From Bacillota bacterium (GTDB lineage Bacteria; Bacillota; Clostridia; Lachnospirales; Lachnospiraceae): DNA of 24,556 nt. Shown in pieces: positions 1 to 9,489 of the stretch (position 1 is the first letter of the stretch; each line of letters opens with the position of its first letter). Position numbers and translations under genes: made by a program. The notes beneath the pieces were generated by a model that saw nothing but the letters and a program-made list of their open reading frames with translations, made no database searches and was not told where the DNA came from. Location of the stretch: the NCBI GenBank assembly GCA_023415595.1, contig JAEZJW010000212.1:1-24556 (forward strand), read 5' to 3'.

Positions 1-713
<713 letters not shown>

Positions 714-723
<10 letters not shown>

Positions 724-1637
724 AGCTCCTCCCATCCTTCCTCTACATACATATCCGGAGTTACTTTCGGCAGCTCAATTTCCTGTGCTTCACCGAGCCC
801 GCTGAACGTAACCTTCCCCGAAATCTTAATCCGTACCGGTCCTTTCGTCGTATCAGCATCCTTAAAGGTCATCTCCATTTGATAGTCCTGCATGACCAAT
901 CGGCCGTCAAAATCCACATAAGCAGTGGAAGAGAAGCCGGACAGGATAAAATACTCTTTCCAGTCCTGCATGGCCTCTATTACATCTTTGATATCTATCT
1001 CCATGCCCAGGAGCTCGCCTATATTGATATTCCCGCTCTCCATGATGCGGATGGTCTCATCTATCAGCCCAAGCATCTGATCCTCGTTCACCTGAACTGT
1101 ATAAACAGTGGTTTTGATCTGTCCGTCCTCTGTCGTAATATAGGTCCGCTTTCCCTTGATGATATCCTTCGTGGTCAGCAGCGCCAGGAATTTGTTGATC
1201 AGGGGCTCAAACAATTCACCGAATTTTTGGCTGGCCTCCAGTTTATCCTGATATGCAGCTTCCGTCAGATTTAGATATCCGCCGAGCATCGGAAGGTACA
1301 GATCGACATGGTCCCCGTTCACATAGACCTTGGCATCTAATCCCAGACCTCCGACATTTCCGTAGCACTCAGCCATGGCTTTCTTGTTATCCTCACTGTC
1401 ATCATAAGTAACCTCACAGGAAAAATCCATGTGCTCCAGATACTTAATATCCTTAATCTCCTCTACAGTCAGGTTATCCAGGTTAAAGTCCATATCTACG
1501 GCGGTATCGACCTGCAGCTTGCCCCCCCGGATGGAACCGGTCTTCTTAAGAGCATCCGTATAACCGGTAAGAGCATCGCCGGAGCATCCGGAGAGACAGA
1601 ATACTGTGAGCAATAGAAGGATAAGTAATCTCTTCAT
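714..1637 (-). CDS. Secreted lipoprotein of unknown function in a two-component/ABC operon
   Basis: The product is 307 residues. I start it at MKRLLILLLL rather than the upstream in-frame codon at 1754, because TAAGGAG lies correctly before this ATG and a classic lipoprotein signal peptide follows. The signal has KR, a leucine-rich core of about 12 residues and the lipobox LSGC, with Cys18 as the predicted lipidated residue. The mature part is acidic and mixed alpha/beta, with no transmembrane helix or catalytic motif that I recognise. Its length and composition would suit an LppX/LolA-like lipid- or ligand-binding fold, but that is only a guess. It lies between a NarL-type two-component system and an ABC-2 ATPase and overlaps the ATPase gene by 10 bases. 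It could be an extracytoplasmic accessory of the transporter. Confidence 0.85.
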
Positions 1638-1652
1638 ATACAACTCCTTACT

Positions 1653-1680
1653 TTTCAGCAGTAAATTAAAGGTGCTGAAA
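1653..1680 (-). repeat. Perfect 8-bp hairpin in the lipoprotein gene leader
   Basis: TTTCAGCA (1653-1660) and TGCTGAAA (1673-1680) are perfect inverted repeats with a 12-base loop. On the minus-strand RNA the hairpin ends three bases before the TAAGGAG ribosome binding site of the lipoprotein gene. No T tract follows, so it is not a standard terminator. It could influence translation or mark an RNA-processing or stability boundary between the regulator gene and the lipoprotein gene. Confidence 0.5.
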
Positions 1681-1693
1681 TGATTCGTATTAA

Positions 1694-1715
1694 GACGGAA
1701 AGCTTCTCCTCCGTC
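1694..1715 (-). repeat. Second hairpin in the regulator-lipoprotein gap
   Basis: GACGGA (1694-1699) and TCCGTC (1710-1715) form a perfect 6-bp stem around a 10-base loop. It sits 13 bases from the TTTCAGCA/TGCTGAAA hairpin, making this 157-base intercistronic gap unusually structured. No promoter was convincing in the gap. Confidence 0.35.
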
Positions 1716-1794
1716 CTTTCCACAAAGTATATGGCAGACAGAAGTTTCCTGCATGTATCTGAGGTCACGATTCAGTAGTGACTTTTGGCACGAT

Positions 1795-2433
1795 TTATAT
1801 TCTGTTCTTTACAGCAAACAAAGCAAGCTGGGTCCTGTCACGGATTCCTAGCTTGTCAAGGATTCTGGTGATATTATTTTTCACGGTGCCCTCGCTGATA
1901 AAGAGGTTCTCGGAGATTTCTTTATTGTTGCGGCCTTCCGCCAACAGATGGCAGATATCCAGTTCTCTGGCTGTAAGCCCGGTAAGCCTTGGATCCGAAG
2001 CTTCCTCCGGAGCCTTGTCCGAGAGCCTTTTTACGACCTTCGTGGCAACCTCCGGATTGATTAAGGTCCCACCCTGGTATACGGTAAGGATTCCCTGAAG
2101 GATCTCCTCCGGAAGGGCATCCTTCAGAAGATATCCGGAGGCTCCGTTCTTTAAGGACCCGAATATGTAAGCATCATCATTAAAGGTAGTCAATACCAGG
2201 ACCTTGATATCTTCGTTGATTTCTTTGATCTTTAATGTTGCCTCGACCCCATCCATCACAGGCATACGGATATCCAGCAGAACAACATCCACCGGATGGA
2301 CCTTACAGAAGGTAACTGCTTCTTCTCCGTTAACGGCTGCTCCCACGACCTCAATGGACTTCTCCTGTGACAGGATCATGGAGAGCCCCTGGACCATCAA
2401 TGCCTGGTCATCGGCTATTAATACTTTAATCAA
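1795..2433 (-). CDS. NarL/LuxR-family response regulator
   Basis: This is the cytoplasmic transcription factor of a two-component system. The receiver domain (residues 1-120) has the acidic pocket in LIADDQ, phospho-acceptor Asp54 in LLDIRMP, the switch Thr in LTTF and Lys104 in YLLKD. The C-terminal LuxR-type HTH (about 150-212) has LTARELDICHLLAEG and the recognition-helix region ISEGTVKNNI. I choose TTG at 2433, giving MIKVLIADDQ. The AAAAGGGG ribosome binding site is 8 bases before it but would abut the alternative GTG at 2442. Length is 212 residues, normal for the family. The gene follows the sensor kinase at 2580-3725 on the same strand and is its expected partner. The likely target is its own operon with the lipoprotein and ABC ATPase. 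Confidence 0.94.
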   Translation of the reverse strand: MIKVLIADDQALMVQGLSMILSQEKSIEVVGAAVNGEEAVTFCKVHPVDVVLLDIRMPVMDGVEATLKIKEINEDIKVLVLTTFNDDAYIFGSLKNGASGYLLKDALPEEILQGILTVYQGGTLINPEVATKVVKRLSDKAPEEASDPRLTGLTARELDICHLLAEGRNNKEISENLFISEGTVKNNITRILDKLGIRDRTQLALFAVKNRI

Positions 2434-2579
2434 TACGCCCACCCCTTTTATTTATTCCCCGTTTTATTATGAACTTTATTACTTCTCCGGTATTCTTTTG
2501 TTTATGTTATGAGCTGCGATCTTCCTCTGTCTGTGGAATTTATGATGGTTTATAGGCGATTCTGTTGATTATCCGGTTC

Positions 2580-3725
2580 TTAAGAATAAGGGATGAAGCC
2601 CTTCAGCCGAAAGCCCTTGGAACCATCTACCTTCAGATCCCCATGTAGGGCAGTGATCCGTTCGAACATCCCCTTAATCCCGTTCCCATAGTTGACTTCC
2701 GGGCAGCCCTTTCCGTTATCCTCAATCTCAAAGCTTACCCCATCCTGTGCATAACCGATCCGGATTCCCACCTTTGTTGCCTTCCCATGCCGGACGGCAT
2801 TGGTCAGGGCTTCCTGTACCAGGCGGTAAAGCGCAAGACCGGTGGCCGGGCTGGCAGGCCCCTCACCGGAATTCTCATAAGTAATTTTGACTCCGGTCAT
2901 ACTGCTGAAATGTTCTGTCAGCTCCTTCATGCTGCTCTGGGTCCAGGAGATTTCCTCATCAGTTTTCAGGGTATTCACAATGGCCCTTACCTGGCTTAAG
3001 CTGTCACGGGCAGCAGTCTTGGCCTCCTCCAGCATACCCTGCCCTTTCACCGGATCCTGCTCCATCAGCCTGGAGGCCATCTCCATCCGCATGATGAGAC
3101 CCGTCAACTCATGACCCAGCGTATCGTGGAGATCCCTGGCGATACTGGAGCGTTCCTGAAGCTTCGTCAGGTGCTTCAGCTCCTCCGAATATTGCTTGAG
3201 CTGAAGATTCGTGACTAAGAGTTCGTCATACAGCTCCTTATTCCGGATGCTTTCCTCCCGGAATTCCCGGTAGAGGGAAAACACGAGGATTAAGAGCACC
3301 TGAGTCACGGCAAAGAAGGTGGACATGGCGATGTTGCCGGTACTGGGTTGAATCACGAGAAGCTCACCGAACTTGATAAAGGAGCAGAGGGAGAGCAGGA
3401 TGCTGTAGGACAAAGCCCTGTGCCTACCGTAACGGAAGATGATCAGCAACAGCTGAAGCAGATACAGGCTGTGATAAAAATAATTTACTGCATATTTCGA
3501 AGTGAATTCCAGACCGACAAGTAAAAAGATCAGAGCGAGTAATGCCCCATTACGAAGGTAAGCTTGCCTCACAATAAAATGCCCGGTCAGACAGACCAGA
3601 TACAAAAAGATTAGTAAGCCCAGAAGAAGCTTTCGCTCTCTGAAGGGATTTTCGAAGAAGTAACCGCAGACCAGCATTGCAGCACTGATTAACATGTAAG
3701 CTCCATAAGCTGCCTTCTGTTTCAT
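2580..3725 (-). CDS. NarL-type sensor histidine kinase (HisKA_3 family), multi-pass membrane
   Basis: The N-terminal half (residues 1-155) contains five or six hydrophobic helices with short loops, so sensing probably occurs in or near the membrane. A short coiled coil (about 160-190) leads to the HisKA_3 dimerisation domain. Its H-box ARDLHDTLGHEL places the phospho-acceptor at His200. The HATPase domain shows the N-box LVQEALTNAVRHG (Asn309), G1 DNGKG (336-340) and G2 GNGIKGM. All catalytic motifs are present, so it should be active. Start ATG has AAGGAGTG 8 bases upstream. It is the first gene of the minus-strand unit kinase, regulator, lipoprotein, ABC ATPase. A 138-base gap, in which I see no gene, separates it from the regulator. 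The stimulus is unknown; this layout is often linked to envelope or drug stress. Confidence 0.94.
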   Translation of the reverse strand: MKQKAAYGAYMLISAAMLVCGYFFENPFRERKLLLGLLIFLYLVCLTGHFIVRQAYLRNGALLALIFLLVGLEFTSKYAVNYFYHSLYLLQLLLIIFRYGRHRALSYSILLSLCSFIKFGELLVIQPSTGNIAMSTFFAVTQVLLILVFSLYREFREESIRNKELYDELLVTNLQLKQYSEELKHLTKLQERSSIARDLHDTLGHELTGLIMRMEMASRLMEQDPVKGQGMLEEAKTAARDSLSQVRAIVNTLKTDEEISWTQSSMKELTEHFSSMTGVKITYENSGEGPASPATGLALYRLVQEALTNAVRHGKATKVGIRIGYAQDGVSFEIEDNGKGCPEVNYGNGIKGMFERITALHGDLKVDGSKGFRLKGFIPYS

Positions 3726-3814
3726 GGGATATCACTCCTTTCTGATCATCTCATATTCGCCACATTAAGATAAGCCGTACTGATTGTTTCCTTAATAAAT
3801 ATTCCGATAAGGAT

Positions 3815-4561
3815 TTACACTGTCTTAAATTCTGCGGGAGTTCCCGGCGGGAAGCTTCCTGTCATGGAACCCGTAGGGCAGGCTTTCGCTCCCAGTTCGA
3901 AATGAAGCTTAGCGATACCGAGGTCGACAAGCCGGTACTGTCCCGGATCCTTAATGAAGAGGGTTGCCTTACCGGAACGGTACTCCCCATGGACCGGACG
4001 AGCGTTTACAGCGGAGGGTGCTTTCCCTACCGCCTCCATTCCGGACAGAAACCAGTCCGGAACCTGTGAATCGGTAGTATAGAACTCCTCCAGGGGCTTC
4101 GACTTGCGATGAGTAGCTCTATAAATCAGCTTCTCACGAAAATCCTGTTTCTCCTGTGAATAGCCGACGGGAATGACGCAGACCAGTGTTTCATCCTCCT
4201 GAACTGTACAGGGACAATGCTTCCTGTCGTAGGTTCCGCCCACCCAACAGGTGCCCAGACCAAGCTTCGTTGCCTCCAGGACCAGGAGTTCACCATAATA
4301 ACCGGCTTTCTCCTTCAGATTAGCATCCCCGGTCTTCCCGACCAGAGCGAAGAAGCTTCTTACTCCGCTGAACATCCCGTAGCTTTTTAACAGACCTTTG
4401 AAAGAATTGCTGCCGTCCTCAATCAATTGAATGTGGAGACCGCTTGTTTCATTATATTGTGCAATGGATGCCGTCAGGTGCTTCAGGTGGGCAGCCTGTA
4501 TCGGCGTGTCCAGGTAGCTTCTTCTGGAATATCTTAAGTTGATTGCTTCTATATCAGTCAT
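3815..4561 (-). CDS. Nitroreductase-fold protein (TM1586-like)
   Basis: The product is 248 residues. It starts at MTDIEAINLRYSRRSYLDTP with GGAGGA six bases upstream, not at the upstream in-frame codon (4597). The opening RYSRRSY is the FMN-phosphate-binding arginine motif typical of nitroreductase-family flavoproteins. The central LEATKLGLGTCWVGGTYDR matches the family's conserved helix and cofactor segment. The C-terminal half resembles the duplicated arrangement of TM1586-type putative nitroreductases: APSAVNARPVHGEY and then DLGIAKLHFELGA. It probably binds FMN and reduces small electrophiles or quinone-like compounds in the cytoplasm, but the substrate is unknown. It is transcribed alone from a good promoter, divergently from the Bce module. 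Confidence 0.85.
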   Translation of the reverse strand: MTDIEAINLRYSRRSYLDTPIQAAHLKHLTASIAQYNETSGLHIQLIEDGSNSFKGLLKSYGMFSGVRSFFALVGKTGDANLKEKAGYYGELLVLEATKLGLGTCWVGGTYDRKHCPCTVQEDETLVCVIPVGYSQEKQDFREKLIYRATHRKSKPLEEFYTTDSQVPDWFLSGMEAVGKAPSAVNARPVHGEYRSGKATLFIKDPGQYRLVDLGIAKLHFELGAKACPTGSMTGSFPPGTPAEFKTV

Positions 4562-4597
4562 ATGAGTTCCTCCGTTGAGATTGTTTTCTTGAAGCAA

Positions 4598-4626
4598 ATT
4601 TTACCACTTAACCTCTCATCTATCAA
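4598..4626 (-). promoter_or_regulatory. Sigma-A-type promoter for the nitroreductase gene
   Basis: Read on the minus strand, TTGATA (4626-4621), a 17-base spacer and TAAAAT (4603-4598) match the housekeeping consensus closely. The predicted start lies about 30 bases upstream of the ATG at 4561. Confidence 0.65.
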
Positions 4627-4672
4627 CCGAATGTTATCGTCACTAATAATTCGCGGGAAGATTCCTGCTGCA

Positions 4673-4701
4673 TTGTGCAAAGATGGCATAAATGTTATAA
4701 T
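4673..4701 (+). promoter_or_regulatory. Candidate sigma-A promoter for the bceRS-like genes
   Basis: TTGTGC (4673-4678), a 17-base spacer and a perfect TATAAT (4696-4701) point toward the response regulator at 4844. The predicted leader of about 135 bases has no evident uORF or stable hairpin. Confidence 0.5.
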
Positions 4702-4843
4702 TAGGAAGAATAGGGATTATGGATAACGAGAATAAAGCAGGGAAAGAAAATAGCAGTCAGAGCTGAGCCGTAGGCAGATCCAATGCGAATGAAACAGCAG
4801 GATTAGAATCAACTGCAAGAGGGTGAACAGGATAAGGAGAGAA

Positions 4844-5593
4844 ATGGGGGATAGCATGGCAAGAGAGGATAGCAGGACAAGAATTCTGATGATTGAGGAT
4901 GATACGAAGCTGAAGCTTCTGATGAAGGAATACCTGGAGAGATATCAGTATGAGGTAATCCTGATCCATAATTTCAAGGAGGTAGAGAGGGAGATTACCG
5001 AGGCGGAGGCTGACCTCATTCTGTTGGATATCAATCTGCCGTACCTGGACGGCTTTTATCTGTGCCGCTATATTCGGAAGAAGACCTCCGTACCGGTGAT
5101 CATCGTATCGGCGAGAAATTCCGATATGGAGCAGATCATGGGGCTGGAGCTGGGAGCGGATGATTATCTGGTGAAGCCCTTCCATATGGAACTGCTCCTG
5201 ACGAAGATCAAGGCAGCACTGCGCCGAGCCTATGGGGAATACTCGAATCAGAAATCTGGCCTGACCGGTGTGGGTGGACTGAGCATAAACCCGAATAATT
5301 TCCGTATGTCCTATCAGGACAGGGAACAGGAACTGAGTAAGAATGAATACAAGCTGATGAAGAAGCTGTTGGAGAAGAATCATGCGATTGTCACCAGGGA
5401 GGAGCTCTTAATGGAGCTATGGGATGACCAGACCTTTGTCGAGGATAATACCCTGACCGTAAATATCACAAGGTTAAAGGGAAAGCTGGAGGAACTCGGG
5501 ATAAGACAGGCAATCAAAACTATCAGGGGTACCGGATATCTGTTGGAATGGGGAGCCGGAGAGGATGGATATGAGACAGAAAACCTTAATTAA
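4844..5593 (+). CDS. bceR: OmpR-family response regulator of a Bce-type module
   Basis: This is the DNA-binding response regulator of an antimicrobial-peptide-sensing system. The receiver domain has IEDD (Asp19/Asp20), phospho-acceptor Asp62 in LLDINLP, Ser89 in VSA and Lys111 in LVKPF. The C-terminal winged helix (about residues 145-245) has the KNEYKLMKKLLEK and IRGTGYLLEW elements of Trans_reg_C. I prefer ATG 4844 (249 residues), which follows AAGGAG by only four bases. GTG 4823 and ATG 4856 are alternatives. The sensor kinase gene begins inside its last 25 bases, so the two are translationally coupled. Neighbours at 5571-9396 identify it as BceR-like. The expected target is the ABC transporter promoter just upstream of 6717. 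Confidence 0.93.
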   Translation: MGDSMAREDSRTRILMIEDDTKLKLLMKEYLERYQYEVILIHNFKEVEREITEAEADLILLDINLPYLDGFYLCRYIRKKTSVPVIIVSARNSDMEQIMGLELGADDYLVKPFHMELLLTKIKAALRRAYGEYSNQKSGLTGVGGLSINPNNFRMSYQDREQELSKNEYKLMKKLLEKNHAIVTREELLMELWDDQTFVEDNTLTVNITRLKGKLEELGIRQAIKTIRGTGYLLEWGAGEDGYETENLN

Positions 5594-6575
5594 ATACATC
5601 ATGGATCATTGGATTTATGCACTGATTTATCTTGTATTTATGCTATGTATCATCATGTTCTATCAGGTCAGCACGGATGGGAAGGCGGAACTCGTATACC
5701 CGCTTACGATTGGGCTCTATGGTTTTGCCATACTGGCAGCAATCAGCAGCTACCGGTATTTCGGATTCCGTAAAAGGATCGGGAAGAGTATCCATAATCC
5801 GAACTATGACCTCCTCCCGAGGACTGAGGAGCAGAGGGAAATCAACCGTGTGATCCAGGCTATTCATCAGCGGTATATCAGAGAGCTTCACGCCATGAAG
5901 GCAGAAAATGAAGCCTGGAGGCATTTCCTGTCCCAATGGGTCCATAATCTGAAGACCCCTATCTCCGTGATTAATCTCATGACTCAGAGGGAAATGACAC
6001 AACCGTCTGAGGCAGGTGAGGCCATAAAAAGCATCGCAGAGGAGAATGAGAAGCTTGCTTCCGGAGTGGACCAGCTGTTAAGCCTGATCCGGCTTGAGAA
6101 CTTTCCGAAGGATTATGTACCTGAACGGATGGAGCTGGCAGAGGAGCTTCCGATGATCATTACCGGGATGAAGAATCATTTTGTGATCCATCATGTTTTT
6201 CCTGTGCTTCAGATCAGGGCTGAGGAGACTGTCGTTTTCTCTGACCGAAAATGGCATAAGCTAATGCTGGAGCAGTTCCTCTCCAATGCGGTCAAGTACT
6301 CCCGGAGGGAGGAGAAGGTTTATATCACACTTGAACAGGAGGAGCAGGGACTCTGCTTGGCTATCCGGGATGAAGGAATCGGGATTCCGGAATATGACCT
6401 GCCCCGTATCTTCGAGCCCTTCTTCACAGGGGAGAATGGCAGGGAGAACCGTAATGCTACCGGAATTGGATTATATATTGCCGATGCGGTTGCAAGGAAG
6501 CTGAACCACCGGATTGAAGTACAATCGACCGTGGGTGCAGGCACCACGGTAAAGATATATTATAGTGTAAAGTAA
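5571..6575 (+). CDS. bceS: Intramembrane-sensing histidine kinase (BceS type)
   Basis: The product is 334 residues. Two transmembrane helices (about 12-31 and 41-60) are separated by only about ten residues, which is the hallmark of intramembrane-sensing kinases that detect their stimulus through the partner BceAB transporter. The DHp region has the H-box SQWVHNLKTPIS with phospho-acceptor His125. The ATPase domain has the N-box MLEQFLSNAVKYS (Asn239), G1 DEGIGIP (from 267), the F-box FEPFFTGENG and G2 ATGIGLYIA. I choose ATG 5571 because GGAG lies 9 bases upstream, but ATG 5565 is also possible. It overlaps the end of the response regulator gene. A 141-base gap and a separate promoter probably divide bceRS from bceAB. 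Confidence 0.93.
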   Translation: MRQKTLIKYIMDHWIYALIYLVFMLCIIMFYQVSTDGKAELVYPLTIGLYGFAILAAISSYRYFGFRKRIGKSIHNPNYDLLPRTEEQREINRVIQAIHQRYIRELHAMKAENEAWRHFLSQWVHNLKTPISVINLMTQREMTQPSEAGEAIKSIAEENEKLASGVDQLLSLIRLENFPKDYVPERMELAEELPMIITGMKNHFVIHHVFPVLQIRAEETVVFSDRKWHKLMLEQFLSNAVKYSRREEKVYITLEQEEQGLCLAIRDEGIGIPEYDLPRIFEPFFTGENGRENRNATGIGLYIADAVARKLNHRIEVQSTVGAGTTVKIYYSVK

Positions 6576-6664
6576 ATGACTCATAGTCTTGAAAAATAAG
6601 GTAATTACATTGATACATCAAGGGGAAACCTTTCAAAACTGTAAGACTTCGTCAGGCAAATCGA

Positions 6665-6693
6665 TTTCTGATTTCACCCGAAGCAGCTACAAT
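6665..6693 (+). promoter_or_regulatory. Candidate activator-dependent promoter of the bceAB-like genes
   Basis: TACAAT (6688-6693) is a fair -10, but the -35 position 17 bases upstream reads only TTTCTG. A weak -35 is what an activator-dependent BceR target would show. No clean inverted repeat was found just upstream, so the operator is not assigned. Confidence 0.3.
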
Positions 6694-6716
6694 GGGGATG
6701 AAAGGAGTTGGAAAAT

Positions 6717-7481
6717 ATGAATGTATTAAAAGTAGAAAACTTAATTAAGTATTATGGCTCTCAGGAGAATGAGAGTTCTGTTCAAGCACTTAAGGGTGTT
6801 AGCCTCCAGGTAGCAGAGGGAGAATTTATCGGGGTGATGGGTCCTTCCGGAAGCGGAAAGTCAACTCTCTTAAATATCTTAAGCGGAATTGATGAGGCTA
6901 CGGCAGGCAGTGTAAAGATTGGCGGGAAAGTGTTGGAGGAGATGTCCGACGAGGAGATGGCATTATTCCGCAGACAGAAGATGGGCTTCGTCTTCCAGGA
7001 TTTTAACCTGATGGACAGTCTTACCCTGAAGGAGAATGTAATGCTCCCGTTGATTCTGGAGAAGAAAGCCCCGGAGGAGATGGAACGAAAGAGTATGGAG
7101 CTGATGCGGTTCCTGGAGATAGACATGATCTCAGAAAAATATCCTTATCATGTATCAGGAGGACAGCAGCAGAGGACCGCAGTTTGCCGTGCCATGATCA
7201 ATTCCCCGGAGATCATCTTCGCGGATGAACCGACCGGTAACCTGGATTCGAAATCCTCCAAAGCGGTTATGACCAGCTTTGAGAAGATGAATGAAGAACG
7301 GAAGGTTACGATCATGATGGTAACCCATGATGCATTTGCGGCAAGCTATTGTAAAAGGATCATCTTTGTTAAGGATGGAGCCTTGAATATGGAGATCGTA
7401 AGGAAGGGTACCAGGGCAGAATTCTTCGACCAGATATTAGATTGTCTGGCAGTATTGGAGTGTGATGGCCATGACCTTTAA
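6717..7481 (+). CDS. bceA: ABC transporter ATP-binding protein (BceA type)
   Basis: The product is 254 residues. It starts at MNVLKVENLIKYYG with AAGGAG nine bases upstream. The TTG at 6708 is too close to that site. It powers the BceAB complex, which frees cell-wall precursors such as undecaprenyl-pyrophosphate from peptide antibiotics. All ABC motifs are intact: Walker A GPSGSGKST (42-50), Q-loop VFQDFNLM (Gln94), signature VSGGQQQR (146-153), Walker B IIFADEPTGNLD (166-177) and His204 in MVTHD. This combination is typical of the MacB/LolD/BceA class. The stop lies inside the start of the permease gene (11-base overlap), so the two subunits should be made in equal amounts. Confidence 0.95.
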   Translation: MNVLKVENLIKYYGSQENESSVQALKGVSLQVAEGEFIGVMGPSGSGKSTLLNILSGIDEATAGSVKIGGKVLEEMSDEEMALFRRQKMGFVFQDFNLMDSLTLKENVMLPLILEKKAPEEMERKSMELMRFLEIDMISEKYPYHVSGGQQQRTAVCRAMINSPEIIFADEPTGNLDSKSSKAVMTSFEKMNEERKVTIMMVTHDAFAASYCKRIIFVKDGALNMEIVRKGTRAEFFDQILDCLAVLECDGHDL

Positions 7482-9396
7482 GAATGTAGTTATTAAGAAT
7501 TTTACTACCCATATTCGAAAGTACCTGGCCTTCTTCTTCTGCAGCAGCTTCACGATCATGATCTTCTTTATTTACTCTTCGATCTTGTTCAACAGAAGCT
7601 TTATGGAGCAGGCTGATAAGGATGGATTCTTTTCGCTGGTATATATGTCCGTAGTGGCGGTATTTCTGTTCTCCGTGTTTTTTATCAACTATGCCCATAG
7701 TTCCTTTGTGAAATCAAGAAACAGTGAATTCGCCCTGTTCATGACCCTTGGGCTGACGAAGAAGAACATCAGCCGGATCGTACTGATGGAAAATATGTTG
7801 ATCCTGCTTACCTCCATGGTGATCGGGATGCTCTCGGGAGCATTGTTCTCCCGGCTGTTCTTTCTGATCATCAGCGAGCTGATAGGGGAAGCCCCGATTA
7901 GGTATGAGTTGAATTCCATGAGCTTTCTCGTTACCCTTCTGGTATTCCTGATGATTTATGCTACTGCAGTTCTGACAAGCAGAAGGCGGATTCTAGGGCT
8001 CAGCATCGTAAAGCTGATGAAGAGCAGGAAGGAAGGCTACCATGGGAAAGTGAGACTTCTTACGGCGGTGATAGCATTAATCGTATTCCTGGGTGCCTCG
8101 GTTACAATGCTGTTTCTGATGAGGGATAAGCATTTCTCAGATAAGCTCTATATGTATCTGGTTTATGCGGCAGCAGCATTTCCGTCCATGTACCTGTTGA
8201 TTTCCCAGGGCTGGAACCTGTATTATCATTACAGGGCGAAGAATAAGAACAGGTACTACGGAAAGATTCTGAGTGATAACGAGATTGAATATAGCTTTGC
8301 AAGTAACAGAAGGATATTATTTGTTCTTAGTATCCTCAGTGCTATGATTATCTTCTTCGTAGCATCGCCGATTTCTCTTTACTCTCTGGCAGACAGACTG
8401 TCTGAAGGGGAACGCATAGCACAGATAGAATATACAGAATGGAATGGCATCAATAGCCTGGAGCAGGGGAAGCTTGATCAGCTGCTGGTAGAATCAGAAA
8501 CCCCGTTAAGGGACACGGTGGACCATGAGTTCCTGGTGCTGAACTGCAATAACGGTACAGAGGAAGTACAGAAGCCTATTATCTCTGAGACCCTATATGA
8601 AGAGATAAATAAGAAGAAGGATATAGTCTCGGAAGGAGAGATCCTTCTGGTGATTACTACCCTGGCACCGGGCTATCAGGAAATGGTGGGAATGGATCAG
8701 TTAACCCTTTATTCTGAGACCGTTCAGTCGGACTATAGGATAGCGGGTACTGTCAAGGGGAAGGGCATCCATAACAGAGCGTTTCCCTCCAATATTACGA
8801 TTGTAATGAATGATGCTGATTACAATCTGCTTCGGCAGAGGATCGGTGAAGACCGGATCGGAATATCCCATCTGTTCAGCTTTGAGGATTGGAAAAAGAT
8901 TGCTCCGTTTACGGAGGGCTTAAGAAACAGCTTGCAGCAGACCTCGTCCCTATTTCAGGTAGATTCCTTCCTTGAGGCTTATCACCTGATGAGAAATATC
9001 TATGCCATGATGATATTCTTCACGAGCTTTATGGGGTTATTATTCTTCATCGCTGCCGGAAGCATCTTCATCTTTAAGCAATACGGGGATATGACGCACC
9101 TTAAGGAGTCCTATCAGAGGCTGACGAAGATCGGAATGACCAGGAAGGAGTTCATCCGGATGCAAGCATCCTCCCAGAAGCTAATTTATTTCTCACCACT
9201 TATCCTGGGTACTCTGATTGGCTTCGTATTCATGTATATGACTACCTTTATGCTGGGTGGAGGCTATATGGTCGGAGTCTTCTTCCGGAATTCCATCCTA
9301 GCCGTGGTGCTGTATTTTATCTCCCAGATGATATTCTACCGGGCATCCATGGAGAGGCTGAAGAAAGGCGTTTTTCGCGAGGGATACCATATTTAA
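7471..9396 (+). CDS. bceB: FtsX-type ABC permease with large extracellular domain (BceB type)
   Basis: The product is 641 residues. Ten transmembrane helices are visible, at about 19-40, 54-76, 104-130, 149-170, 194-217, 227-246, 280-306, 510-535, 571-593 and 601-623. The stretch of about 200 residues between helices 7 and 8 is the extracellular domain that defines BceB permeases and confers antibiotic specificity. I choose ATG 7471 (MTFKNVVIKNF), with GGAG ten bases upstream and a match to the usual short N-terminus of the family. GTG 7462 and ATG 7465 are alternatives. It follows bceA with overlap. The target peptide (bacitracin-like, lantibiotic or host peptide) cannot be predicted from the sequence alone. 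No terminator follows, so read-through into the HD-GYP gene is possible. Confidence 0.94.
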   Translation: MTFKNVVIKNFTTHIRKYLAFFFCSSFTIMIFFIYSSILFNRSFMEQADKDGFFSLVYMSVVAVFLFSVFFINYAHSSFVKSRNSEFALFMTLGLTKKNISRIVLMENMLILLTSMVIGMLSGALFSRLFFLIISELIGEAPIRYELNSMSFLVTLLVFLMIYATAVLTSRRRILGLSIVKLMKSRKEGYHGKVRLLTAVIALIVFLGASVTMLFLMRDKHFSDKLYMYLVYAAAAFPSMYLLISQGWNLYYHYRAKNKNRYYGKILSDNEIEYSFASNRRILFVLSILSAMIIFFVASPISLYSLADRLSEGERIAQIEYTEWNGINSLEQGKLDQLLVESETPLRDTVDHEFLVLNCNNGTEEVQKPIISETLYEEINKKKDIVSEGEILLVITTLAPGYQEMVGMDQLTLYSETVQSDYRIAGTVKGKGIHNRAFPSNITIVMNDADYNLLRQRIGEDRIGISHLFSFEDWKKIAPFTEGLRNSLQQTSSLFQVDSFLEAYHLMRNIYAMMIFFTSFMGLLFFIAAGSIFIFKQYGDMTHLKESYQRLTKIGMTRKEFIRMQASSQKLIYFSPLILGTLIGFVFMYMTTFMLGGGYMVGVFFRNSILAVVLYFISQMIFYRASMERLKKGVFREGYHI

Positions 9397-9408
9397 GTAA
9401 TAAAGAGG

Positions 9409-9437
9409 TTGACATGTGACCATTTTCCTCCTAAACT
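9409..9437 (+). promoter_or_regulatory. Promoter for the HD-GYP gene
   Basis: A perfect TTGACA (9409-9414), a 17-base spacer and TAAACT (9432-9437) lie in the gap after bceB. The predicted transcription start is near 9444, giving a leader of about 46 bases. Confidence 0.5.
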
Positions 9438-9478
9438 AAGTATTGCTTTCTATGACTTCAAACTTACTATGGAGGAAA
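9424..9478 (+). repeat. Inverted repeat covering the HD-GYP ribosome binding site
   Basis: TTTCCTCC (9424-9431) is exactly complementary to GGAGGAAA (9471-9478), which contains the only Shine-Dalgarno sequence of the next gene. Inner positions 9437-9441 and 9462-9466 add five more pairs around a 20-base loop. The left arm lies in the promoter spacer, so this hairpin can form only in RNA entering from bceB. Confidence 0.55.
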
Positions 9479-9489
9479 CGGCCTAAGCT

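Noticed and set aside
4757..5383. 208-codon minus-strand ORF opposite the bceR-like gene
   Set aside because: It overlaps the receiver domain of a certain gene, and its translation has no recognisable domain.
6640..6660. Possible BceR operator near the bceAB promoter
   Set aside because: Only a partial GAC/GTC symmetry is present; no clean inverted repeat could be aligned.
9469..9486. Five-codon ORF (ATG to TAA) overlapping the HD-GYP Shine-Dalgarno
   Set aside because: It lacks its own ribosome binding site and is short enough to be chance; the TAA is useful only for fixing the downstream start.
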